A stretch of DNA of 13,025 nucleotides from NCBI GenBank assembly GCA_045536305.1, contig JAZSNH010000061.1:1-13025 (forward strand), given 5' to 3'. Below are positions 6,716 through 13,025 of this stretch, piece by piece. The translations under genes and the position numbers were made by a program. Within the stretch, counting starts at the first letter, position 1. Every line of letters starts with the position of its first letter. A model generated the notes under the pieces. It had not been told where the DNA came from, ran no database searches, and saw only the letters and a list, made by a program, of their open reading frames with translations. The stretch is from JAISGQ01 sp045536305 (GTDB taxonomy: Bacteria > Bacillota > Clostridia > Oscillospirales > Acutalibacteraceae).

Positions 6716-8311
6716 ATGAGCCGCGATAACCGAAACAGCAATAACAGACCCAGGCGAAATGACTATATATTCGACGAAGACGATTATAAAGGCTTTGAGC
6801 CTGTTTACGATGAGGACAGGCGAGCATACAACAATTATAACGATTATAATAAAACCGGAAGCGGCAGACGCTATGAGGATGCTTATGACGACACATACGC
6901 AGGCTATACTCAGGGCGATTCACTGCGGCGCTCTCGCGCGGAATCGGGCAGTAAGGCAGGTATGATGGGCGCTAACACCCGACCGGATTCGGAAGAGGCA
7001 AAGAGCAAGAAAAAGTCAAAGATGATAAAGGGTGTTCTCATCACAGTGTTTTCGCTTCTGATCGTTGCGATAAATGTCGTGGCGGTCATGGCATTTAAGA
7101 TGCTGAACAATGTAAACACCATAACAAGCCAGCAGGTGGAGGAGCATCGTGTTACGGGCGATGAGCTCGCAGAGCTCGACAAGGAGTTTGCGGCAGAAAC
7201 TACCGTGACCGATACGCAAGTCGAACTGCCGACGGATTATATCATGAGCACCGATGATGTATCCATTTTGTTCCTTGTCGGTTCCGACTCAAGATTCGGA
7301 GTCAGCAAGGAAGCGCGAAGCGATACGATGATGATAATAGGCATAGATCGCGTCAATAAAAAGCTTAAGATGGTTTCTATTATGAGAGACCTTTACGCGC
7401 TTATTCCGGGCTATAAGGATCATAAGATAAACACGGCGTTTTATTATGACAGCCGATACGGAAACCTCGACCTTAAAATCACGCTTAAAACCATAGAGAA
7501 TAACCTCGGTGTAAAGCTTGAGGATTATGTGATAGTTGATTTTTCGGGCTTCAGAAATATAATCGATCTGCTCGGCGGAGTTACCCTTGAGGTAACGAAG
7601 GACGAGGCAAATTATATGTGCTCTCACGTTAAATACGGATTGTTCCCGCGCTACAGCGCAGGAGCCGGAACCTACACCATGAACGGTGCGGAGGCACTTA
7701 ACTATTGCCGAATGAGAAAGGTAGGCAACGGCGATTATGCAAGAACCGAAAGACAAAGAAAGGTTATCTCGCGCATAGTTGCACAGATGAAGGGCGCTGA
7801 TGTTTCAACACTTTACAGTGCGGCAATGGCAGGAATGGACAGTGTTGTAACAAACCTCAGCACGCAGGAGATAACGGGATACGCCATGGAGGCTGTTGAT
7901 ATTCTCGGATATGAGATCGTGCAGATGCGAATCCCGATTGAAGGCTCGTTTGAGGAGTGCAGCGTAGATGACAGTGGTGCGCAGATGTCTGTGCTGTGGC
8001 CAAACTACAGCTGGAACGCAAAGCAGCTCAAAAAGTTTTTGTTTGAGGACGATATGACCTATGCAAACGGCGGCGTAGCAAAGCGTGTTACGATCCCAGA
8101 CCTGCCGTCGAGCGCGAAGCCCCCGACAAGCGCGAGCGAATCGCAGACGACCGAAGCGATCTCGACAGAAGCGTCTGCAGCAGAGGGGGAAACAACTACC
8201 ACAGCAAGCACAGCGACTTCGGCGACCACCACAACGACAACTGCCGCGGCGACCACTACGACTACAGCGGCAACGACCGCTTCCACCGAGAGCGGTGCAA
8301 GCGAAAGCTGA
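6716..8311 (+). CDS. LytR-CpsA-Psr (LCP) family cell-wall polymer ligase
   Basis: LCP proteins transfer undecaprenyl-linked glycopolymers, such as teichoic acids or capsule, onto peptidoglycan outside the membrane. This one has 531 residues. The cytoplasmic N-terminus (1-103) is hydrophilic and rich in Asp, Tyr, Asn and Arg, with a Lys cluster at its end. One transmembrane helix lies near 105-127. The LCP catalytic domain spans about 183-360: GSDSR (189-193), RSDTMMIIGID (R201, D203), SIMRDL (R224, D225), KINTAF, LLGGV, and YCRMRK plus ARTERQRKVI (R332, R343, R346). A tail of about 65 Thr/Ala/Ser residues (466-531) ends the protein and may span or associate with the wall. The ATG at 6716 has AAGGAGG 8 nt upstream. 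Family assignment is secure; which polymer it ligates is not. Confidence 0.93.
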   Translation: MSRDNRNSNNRPRRNDYIFDEDDYKGFEPVYDEDRRAYNNYNDYNKTGSGRRYEDAYDDTYAGYTQGDSLRRSRAESGSKAGMMGANTRPDSEEAKSKKKSKMIKGVLITVFSLLIVAINVVAVMAFKMLNNVNTITSQQVEEHRVTGDELAELDKEFAAETTVTDTQVELPTDYIMSTDDVSILFLVGSDSRFGVSKEARSDTMMIIGIDRVNKKLKMVSIMRDLYALIPGYKDHKINTAFYYDSRYGNLDLKITLKTIENNLGVKLEDYVIVDFSGFRNIIDLLGGVTLEVTKDEANYMCSHVKYGLFPRYSAGAGTYTMNGAEALNYCRMRKVGNGDYARTERQRKVISRIVAQMKGADVSTLYSAAMAGMDSVVTNLSTQEITGYAMEAVDILGYEIVQMRIPIEGSFEECSVDDSGAQMSVLWPNYSWNAKQLKKFLFEDDMTYANGGVAKRVTIPDLPSSAKPPTSASESQTTEAISTEASAAEGETTTTASTATSATTTTTTAAATTTTTAATTASTESGASES

Positions 8312-8314
8312 GAT

Positions 8315-8350
8315 AAAAAATCGGCACAGGGTATCCTGTGCCGATTTTTT
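8315..8350 (+). terminator. Strong intrinsic terminator after the LCP gene
   Basis: A perfect 16-bp inverted repeat (8315-8330 and 8335-8350) has a 4-nt loop, GTAT. The GC-rich core ends in six T, with A6 on the other side. It starts 3 bp after the LCP stop codon. It should end the LCP transcript and also stop antisense transcription. Confidence 0.95.
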
Positions 8351-8393
8351 GAAAGATTCACACGCCGTTCACCTCAAAGTCGCATAAAGCTAC

Positions 8394-8422
8394 TTGACTA
8401 AAGACTCACAGTGGAATAAAAT
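8394..8422 (+). promoter_or_regulatory. Promoter for the four-helix membrane protein gene
   Basis: TTGACT (8394-8399), a 17-nt spacer and TAAAAT (8417-8422) lie between the LCP terminator and the next gene. Transcription would start near 8429, about 33 nt before the ATG at 8462. I see nothing else in 8351-8461. Confidence 0.65.
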
Positions 8423-8461
8423 GTTATAAGATACAATCGTTTAAACGAAAGGGCGGTCATT

Positions 8462-8914
8462 ATGCAGACCAAATCAAAAAACAATAAGATCATGGTTGAT
8501 GCGGTAACTATCCTGCTGCTTTTTGCGGCATTTATTTTCGCTTTCATAATGGGGTTTGTCAATAAGAATGCGGAAACAGGCGAATTTATGTTGTCCTCTG
8601 CCATAGTTGCTCTTATTTCGATAGGCGGACTCGGCATACTTTATTTTTCGGGCTCTGTAGTTGAGCTTGTTTCGAGAATAAAGAAGGACAGAATGAACAT
8701 AGGCTTTACGGTGCTTTTCGCACTGTCAACGGTGGCATATATAGCTCTTATTGCGATAATGCTGGCGATTCTCTGCGAAATGACGGCAGTAACAGCATTT
8801 TTGCCTCGCTTTGTATATATTATGTCCGTTGTGATAATAATCGGCGCCTATTACAGCTCGGTAGTATACTCATCGAAGCTGGAGGAAGAGAAGGAAGCGG
8901 CAAAGGCGGAATAA
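8462..8914 (+). CDS. Four-helix membrane protein of unknown function
   Basis: I do not recognise a family. The 150-residue protein has four likely transmembrane helices near 12-33, 43-63, 79-105 and 115-136. A short basic N-terminus (KSKNNK) and a basic loop after helix 2 (SRIKKDR, 71-77) both fit the cytoplasmic side. The charged C-terminus (EEEKEAAKAE) would also be cytoplasmic. The ATG at 8462 follows AAAGGG by 8 nt. It has its own promoter and stands alone between the LCP terminator and the rimP operon promoter. No terminator follows it, so some readthrough into rimP is possible. Its real-gene status is supported by the promoter, ribosome site and hydrophobic pattern. Confidence 0.75.
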   Translation: MQTKSKNNKIMVDAVTILLLFAAFIFAFIMGFVNKNAETGEFMLSSAIVALISIGGLGILYFSGSVVELVSRIKKDRMNIGFTVLFALSTVAYIALIAIMLAILCEMTAVTAFLPRFVYIMSVVIIIGAYYSSVVYSSKLEEEKEAAKAE

Positions 8915-8932
8915 TAAAATTTCAAAAAACAC

Positions 8933-8961
8933 TTGTATTATCCAGTTTTTGGTGATATAAT
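8933..8961 (+). promoter_or_regulatory. Promoter of the rimP-nusA-infB operon
   Basis: TTGTAT (8933-8938), a 17-nt spacer and a perfect TATAAT (8956-8961) lie 75 bp upstream of rimP. The predicted start near 8968 leaves a leader of about 69 nt that contains the hairpin at 8985-9014. Confidence 0.75.
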
Positions 8962-8984
8962 AACATTGTTAGAATAAAGGTACT

Positions 8985-9014
8985 AAAGGAGTGGGCTTCG
9001 CGGTCCGCTCTTTT
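8985..9014 (+). promoter_or_regulatory. Leader hairpin before rimP, attenuator-like
   Basis: The leader RNA can form a stem of up to 13 pairs with four G-U pairs: AAAG and GAGTGGGCT (8985-8997) pair with GGTCCGCTC and TTTT (9002-9014) around loop TCGC. A short U run at the foot makes it resemble a weak intrinsic terminator. Leader hairpins before rimP are known in other bacteria. Autoregulation of NusA through such a site is plausible here but is inference. Confidence 0.55.
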
Positions 9015-9036
9015 GTATTGTTACGGAGGAAAATCT

Positions 9037-9522
9037 ATGGCAAAAAGCAAGGGCAAAATGACCATAGCAAAGGCTGCAGCCGTGGTAACGCCCATAGCAC
9101 GGGAAATGGGCCTTGACATCTGGGATATACAATATCTCAAGGAAGGCACCGAATGGTGTCTGAGGATAATAATCGATAAAGAGGGCGGAGTTGGCATAAA
9201 TGACTGCGAAAAGCTGTCAAGAGCTATCGATAAGCCGCTTGACGAATTGGATCCGATCGAGGGCAGCTGGTCGCTGGAGGTAAGCTCTCCCGGCATAGAG
9301 CGTTCGCTCACAAAGCCTGAGCATTACGAGAAAATGGCAGGCCGCGACATTGCCGTACAGCTTTACAGACCCCTTGAGGAAACGGGAGAAAAGGAGATAA
9401 TCGCACAGCTTGTCGAGCTTCGCGACAAGGCGATAATCCTTGCCGATATGGACAAAACAGAGTTTGAAATACCGCTGAAGGATGCGGTAAGCGTCAGACT
9501 TTATGAAGAAATAGAGGAATAA
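9037..9522 (+). CDS. rimP: Ribosome maturation factor RimP
   Basis: RimP binds the 30S precursor and helps its late assembly. The 161-residue protein has the family's usual length of about 150-170. The N-terminal alpha/beta domain (about 8-85) ends in the hallmark LEVSSPGIERSL at 80-91, followed by KPEHYEKMAGRDIAV and the C-terminal SH3-like beta-barrel (about 92-158). The ATG at 9037 is chosen because GGAGGA lies 6 nt upstream. An ATG/TTG-rich extension upstream overlaps the leader hairpin and has no ribosome site. rimP opens the conserved operon with nusA, 30 nt downstream. Confidence 0.95.
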   Translation: MAKSKGKMTIAKAAAVVTPIAREMGLDIWDIQYLKEGTEWCLRIIIDKEGGVGINDCEKLSRAIDKPLDELDPIEGSWSLEVSSPGIERSLTKPEHYEKMAGRDIAVQLYRPLEETGEKEIIAQLVELRDKAIILADMDKTEFEIPLKDAVSVRLYEEIEE

Positions 9523-9552
9523 CAACATATTATATAAACGGAGGTTATCTCG

Positions 9553-10674
9553 ATGGCAACGAAAAGAAAGAGCAAGGCTCAGGCAGCCGACACTTCCAAC
9601 AAAGAGCTGTTTGAGGCACTGTACATGTTCGAAAAGGAACGCGGAATCCCTGTGACATATATGTGCGAAAAGATCCGCAAGGCAATAAGCTCTGCGGTAA
9701 AGGGATCCCACAACGGAAATGATAATGTCATAGTAAATATCGAACCCGAGACAGAGACCTTTGAAGTCTTTGTATGTCAGACAGTCGCAGAGGAGATCGA
9801 TGAACACACCAAGGGACATTGTATTCTGCCCGAGCAGGCTCAGAAGATTGATCCCAATGCGGAAATAGGTCAAGTGGTGCGCGTACGCCTCCAGACAAAG
9901 CAGTTCGGAAGAATCGCCGCAATGACGGCAAAGCATGTTATCCGTCAGGGTATCCGCGATATGGAGCGCGAGCAGGTATACTCAGAGCTTCAGAGCAGAA
10001 ATCAGGAGCTCGTTACAGGTAATGTAGAGCGTGTTGACCCGAAATCGGGCGCAGCTATCATCAAGATCGGCAAGGTGGACGTAGTTCTCACAAAGAACGA
10101 GCAGATCCCCGGCGAGACCCTTGTTCCCGGAAAGCCTGTCAAGGTGTATGTTGTTGATGTCCGCGAGCTTCAGCAGGCAGCAGAAAGCGGAGACCGCACA
10201 CCCAAGGCTACAATTTCAAGAACCCATCCGGGTCTTGTAAAAAGACTTTTCGAAACCGAAGTTCCGGAAATCTTTGACGGCACGGTCGAAATAAAGGCAG
10301 TATCGAGAGAGGCAGGCAGCCGTACAAAGCTTGCGGTCGTCAGCAACGATGAAAACGTAGATCCGATCGGCGCATGCATAGGCCCCAGAGGCGCACGAGT
10401 AAATGCGATAGTTGCAGAGCTCGGCGGCGAAAAGATCGATGTTATCAACTATAGTGAGGATCCCTCCGCATTCATCGCAAAAGCACTTTCTCCCGCAAAT
10501 GTGCTCAGCGTTGTAATAGATGAAAGCTCACCTCGCGCATGCCGCGTTACAGTTCCCGATGACCAGCTTTCTCTGGCGATCGGAAACAAAGGCCAGAACG
10601 CACGTCTTGCAGCACGTCTTACAGGCTGGAAGATAGATATCAGACCGGAAAGTGACGCAGCAAACGCAGAATAA
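9553..10674 (+). CDS. nusA: Transcription termination/antitermination factor NusA
   Basis: NusA binds RNA polymerase and nascent RNA, promoting pausing, termination and antitermination. The 373-residue protein has the polymerase-binding N-terminal domain (about 15-145), an S1 domain (about 150-215), and two KH domains. GPRG (277-280, CIGPRGARV) marks KH1 and GNKG (344-347, AIGNKGQNARLAARLTGW) marks KH2. It ends right after KH2 without the acidic repeats of enterobacterial NusA, as is normal in Firmicutes. The first 17 residues are a basic, non-conserved leader. The ATG at 9553 has GGAGG 8 nt upstream. The gene is the second of its operon, 34 nt before rnpM. Confidence 0.97.
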   Translation: MATKRKSKAQAADTSNKELFEALYMFEKERGIPVTYMCEKIRKAISSAVKGSHNGNDNVIVNIEPETETFEVFVCQTVAEEIDEHTKGHCILPEQAQKIDPNAEIGQVVRVRLQTKQFGRIAAMTAKHVIRQGIRDMEREQVYSELQSRNQELVTGNVERVDPKSGAAIIKIGKVDVVLTKNEQIPGETLVPGKPVKVYVVDVRELQQAAESGDRTPKATISRTHPGLVKRLFETEVPEIFDGTVEIKAVSREAGSRTKLAVVSNDENVDPIGACIGPRGARVNAIVAELGGEKIDVINYSEDPSAFIAKALSPANVLSVVIDESSPRACRVTVPDDQLSLAIGNKGQNARLAARLTGWKIDIRPESDAANAE

Positions 10675-10708
10675 TGCATTGAAGACCTGCACGGGAGGAG
10701 GAGAGATT

Positions 10709-10981
10709 GTGCAGAAACAAAGAAAAATACCGCTTAGAATGTGTCTCGGCTGCAATGAAATGAAGCCTAAAAAGGAGCTTCTCAGAGTTGTAAAGAGTCC
10801 TGAGGGTGATATCTCGCTCGATCTTACAGGTCGAAAGAGCGGAAGAGGAGCATATATCTGCCACAGTCTCGACTGCTTAAGGCTTGCGAGAAAGAAGCGC
10901 AGTCTTGAAAGGGCGTTCTCCTGCAAGATAGAAAACGAAGTCTACGATGCAATGGAAGGAGAGCTTGCCGGCAATGAATGA
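10709..10981 (+). CDS. rnpM: RNase P modulator RnpM (YlxR family)
   Basis: This 90-residue basic protein carries the YlxR fold: KIPLRMCLGCNEMKPKKELL near 6-25, then LDLTGRKSGRGAYIC with the GRGAY loop at 45-49, and a C-terminal LARKKRSLERAF helix. YlxR binds the RNase P RNA in Bacillus and was renamed RnpM (recalled from the literature). The start is a GTG at 10709 with AGGAGG 7 nt upstream. An in-frame GTG at 10652 lies inside nusA, has no ribosome site and would add an unconserved 19-residue leader. The 3' end overlaps ylxQ by 8 nt. Confidence 0.92.
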   Translation: MQKQRKIPLRMCLGCNEMKPKKELLRVVKSPEGDISLDLTGRKSGRGAYICHSLDCLRLARKKRSLERAFSCKIENEVYDAMEGELAGNE

Positions 10982-11291
10982 TAAGGTGCTTTCTTTGCTC
11001 GGACTTGCGCGGCGCGCAAGAAAGCTTTCTCTGGGCTTTGACCCTACGGTGGAAAGCGTAAAAAATGGGCAGAGCAGGCTTGTTATGATAACCTCGGACA
11101 TATCTCAGAAGACCAGGAAAGAGCTTGAATTTTGTCTGAGGGACAGTGAAGTGCAGCTTAGGTGCATACCGTTTGACATAACCTCGACGGGAAATGCACT
11201 GGGGAAGGCGGCGAAGATCATTTCGGTAAATGATGAAGGCTTTGCAGCATCTGTAAAAAAGCTGCTCGGCAGCAACAACGGGGAGGAGTAA
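10974..11291 (+). CDS. ylxQ: L7Ae-family kink-turn RNA-binding protein YlxQ
   Basis: This is a 105-residue member of the ribosomal L7Ae/L30e family, which binds kink-turn RNA. Family marks are the N-terminal LSLLGLARRARKLSLG (6-21), the central LVMITSDISQKTRKEL (36-51) and LGKAAKI (76-82). The ATG at 10974 overlaps the end of rnpM by 8 nt, in a different frame, with AAGGAG 12 nt upstream. The overlap suggests coupled translation. It sits between rnpM and infB, the standard place in Firmicutes. Its stop codon lies next to the infB ribosome site. The cellular role is poorly defined in the family. Confidence 0.9.
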   Translation: MNDKVLSLLGLARRARKLSLGFDPTVESVKNGQSRLVMITSDISQKTRKELEFCLRDSEVQLRCIPFDITSTGNALGKAAKIISVNDEGFAASVKKLLGSNNGEE

Positions 11292-11295
11292 CTTA

Positions 11296-13025
11296 ATGCC
11301 AATTGAAGTAAAATGTAAAATACATGAGCTTGCAAAGGATATGAATATTGCAAGCAAGGAGCTTGTGGAGCTTCTCAAGGAAAAAAGCAAATCCGGAAAA
11401 AAATACACCACAATGACAGTTATAGATGCCTCCGACATCAGCATCGTTATGGATACCATAACAAAAAAGCATGCAGTGGCAAGCTTTGACGAATATCTTG
11501 CTTCGGCACAGCCTATCACAAGCAATGAACAGGCTTTCGTGCCCGAAGAGGAAGCAAAACCCGTCAAAGAAGAGAAGAATGAGGCAGAGACTGAAAAGAA
11601 GACAGAGGCAAAGAAGCCCGAAAAAACTCAGGGTGCCGCTGTTATCGGAACAGTGCCCACAAAGCCTGCACAGAAGCAGAACACAAATTCAAACGCAAAA
11701 ACAAATGCAAATACCGCAAAGCCTAATCAGCAAAAGCAGCAGAAGCAGACACGTCCTGGCCAGAAGAAGCAGGAGAGCGAGGTCGTTGTCGGCGAAAGCG
11801 TCGTAAGAGGTGCACAGGAGCGCAAAACAAGGATCGTTGACACCCGTACCGTACAGGTCACGATCGATAAATACAACACCAAATACGATGATATGGCTCA
11901 CGCAAAGGCAGGCTCAAGAGCTGAGAATACTCAGAACAAGCAGAAGCTGAACCAGAAATCTCAGCAGTACCGCAAGCCGCATAAGAGCAATAAGCGCGAG
12001 ACTGAGCAGGAAAGACTCAAGAGAATCAAGCAGGAGAGAGAAAAGAGATCTCTTACTGTTCAGTGCCCTCCTGAGATAGTGGTCTCCGACCTTGCAGCCC
12101 GTATGAAGGTAACTGCGGCTGAGGTCGTAAAGAGTCTCTTTATGACCGTTGGCGTTATGGCTACGGTAAACGATACCATCGATTTCGATACCGCATTTCT
12201 TGTAGCAGCCGAGTTTAATGTAAAGCTCGAGCCCGAGGTAATAATTTCAATCGAAGAGAGAATTATCGATGACAGCGAGGACAGCGACGAAAATCTTATC
12301 ACAAGAAGCCCCGTTGTATGTGTTATGGGTCACGTTGACCACGGTAAGACCAGCCTTCTCGACGCTATCCGTTCAGCAAATGTAACCGCAGGCGAAGCAG
12401 GCGGCATCACCCAGCACATTGGTGCATATCGTGTTGCTGTTGGCGACGGAGAGATCACCTTCCTTGACACCCCCGGCCATGAGGCGTTCACCACCATGCG
12501 TGCAAGAGGTGCAATGGCTACAGATATCGCAATTCTTGTGGTTGCAGCCGACGACGGCATCATGCCTCAGACGGTAGAAGCTATCAACCACGCAAAAGCA
12601 GCGAATGTTTCCGTTATAGTTGCAATAAACAAGATGGATAAACCCAGCGCAAATCCCGATCAGGTAAAGCAGCAGCTTACAGAATACGGCCTTGTACCCG
12701 AGGAGTGGGGCGGCGACGTTATCTGTGTGCCTGTTTCGGCAAAGACTCAGATGGGCATTCCCGACCTGCTTGAAAATGTCATGCTGGTCGCTGAGATGAA
12801 GGAGCTTAAGGCAAACCCTGACAGAGCAGCGAAAGGTATCGTCATTGAGGCACGTCTTGACAAGGGAAGAGGCCCCATTGCAACCGTCCTTGTCCAGAAC
12901 GGTACACTTCACGCAGGAGATATCATTGTTGCCGGTACATCAGTCGGCCGTGTACGTGCAATGGTTGACGAGCACGGCAGAAACGTCAAGGAAGCAGGTC
13001 CGTCCTGCCCTGTTGAGATAATGGG
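11296..13025 (+). CDS. infB: Translation initiation factor IF-2 (partial, 3' end cut by the window)
   Basis: IF-2 is the GTPase that brings initiator tRNA to the ribosome. About 576 residues are present; the gene runs off the window. An N-terminal IF2_N motif (MPIEVKCKIHELAKDM) starts it. A Lys/Gln/Asn/Glu-rich linker spans about 85-250, and a second IF2_N domain (about 255-320) follows. The G domain has GHVDHGKT (345-352), GGITQHIGA, DTPGH (391-395), NKMD (445-448) and SAK (481-483). The start of domain II is visible (IEARLDKGRGPIATVLVQNG). The ATG at 11296 has GGAGGAG 7 nt upstream, partly inside the ylxQ stop region. Nothing looks broken within the window. Confidence 0.97.
   Translation, partial: MPIEVKCKIHELAKDMNIASKELVELLKEKSKSGKKYTTMTVIDASDISIVMDTITKKHAVASFDEYLASAQPITSNEQAFVPEEEAKPVKEEKNEAETEKKTEAKKPEKTQGAAVIGTVPTKPAQKQNTNSNAKTNANTAKPNQQKQQKQTRPGQKKQESEVVVGESVVRGAQERKTRIVDTRTVQVTIDKYNTKYDDMAHAKAGSRAENTQNKQKLNQKSQQYRKPHKSNKRETEQERLKRIKQEREKRSLTVQCPPEIVVSDLAARMKVTAAEVVKSLFMTVGVMATVNDTIDFDTAFLVAAEFNVKLEPEVIISIEERIIDDSEDSDENLITRSPVVCVMGHVDHGKTSLLDAIRSANVTAGEAGGITQHIGAYRVAVGDGEITFLDTPGHEAFTTMRARGAMATDIAILVVAADDGIMPQTVEAINHAKAANVSVIVAINKMDKPSANPDQVKQQLTEYGLVPEEWGGDVICVPVSAKTQMGIPDLLENVMLVAEMKELKANPDRAAKGIVIEARLDKGRGPIATVLVQNGTLHAGDIIVAGTSVGRVRAMVDEHGRNVKEAGPSCPVEIM

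Noticed and set aside
8108..8308. Repetitive ACC/ACT/GCG tract as a non-coding repeat or CRISPR-like array
   Set aside because: No regular repeat-spacer unit; it is in frame with the LCP gene and makes a normal low-complexity tail.
8059..8361. Minus-strand Val/Ala-rich frame that looks like a membrane protein
   Set aside because: The hydrophobicity is an artefact of reading the Thr/Ala tail codons of the LCP gene backwards; it also runs across the terminator.
9217..9936. Open frame of 239 codons on the minus strand across rimP and nusA
   Set aside because: It is antisense to two secure genes; the Cys/Leu/Tyr-rich translation is a typical shadow of biased codons.
1..13025. Defence island, mobile element, prophage, or RNA-gene cluster
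   Set aside because: No recombinase, nuclease, toxin pair, terminal inverted repeat, tRNA or rRNA pattern was seen. The genes are metabolic, cell-wall and core-operon genes.

Overview
The window looks like the chromosome of a Gram-positive, plant-polysaccharide-degrading clostridium, most likely a Ruminococcus or close Oscillospirales relative. Evidence: strong AGGAGG-type ribosome sites, AT-rich spacers, the Firmicutes gene order rimP-nusA-ylxR-ylxQ-infB with a short NusA, a lipoprotein family-9 cellulase, and an LCP cell-wall protein with a Thr-rich tail. The genus is an inference. No rRNA, tRNA, CRISPR array, insertion sequence or phage gene was seen.

Left arm (about 1-5040), all read leftwards. 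A surface GH9 glucanase lipoprotein (2738-5017) is followed 4 nt later by a 58-residue four-cysteine protein (2557-2733). A 13-bp hairpin terminator follows. A second unit encodes a 12-helix MFS sugar-type transporter with a large extracytoplasmic insert, then, 4 nt later, a membrane-anchored glycerophosphodiester phosphodiesterase. A 15-bp hairpin ends this unit at 40-75. A good promoter for the transporter unit sits across the first hairpin, with its -10 box in the loop.

Divergent control region (5018-5243). It carries a leftward promoter for the glucanase and a rightward near-consensus promoter for an FAD-dependent dehydrogenase. Between them is a compact cluster of TTAA-centred half-sites: one 15-bp palindrome and one 8-bp tandem repeat.

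Middle (5244-8914), read rightwards: a COG2509-type FAD enzyme with a cysteine cluster, an LCP-family wall-polymer ligase ending in a perfect 16-bp terminator, and a 150-residue four-helix membrane protein of unknown function with its own promoter.

Right arm (8933-13025): the conserved transcription/translation operon. It has a strong promoter, a leader hairpin that resembles a weak terminator, then rimP, nusA, rnpM/ylxR (GTG start), ylxQ and the first two thirds of infB, which is cut by the window edge. These genes are tightly spaced or overlapping.

I see no clear new multi-gene system. The most interesting points are the regulatory DNA (the promoter inside a terminator and the TTAA array) and the small four-cysteine protein coupled to the cellulase. 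All coordinates and spacings were counted by hand.
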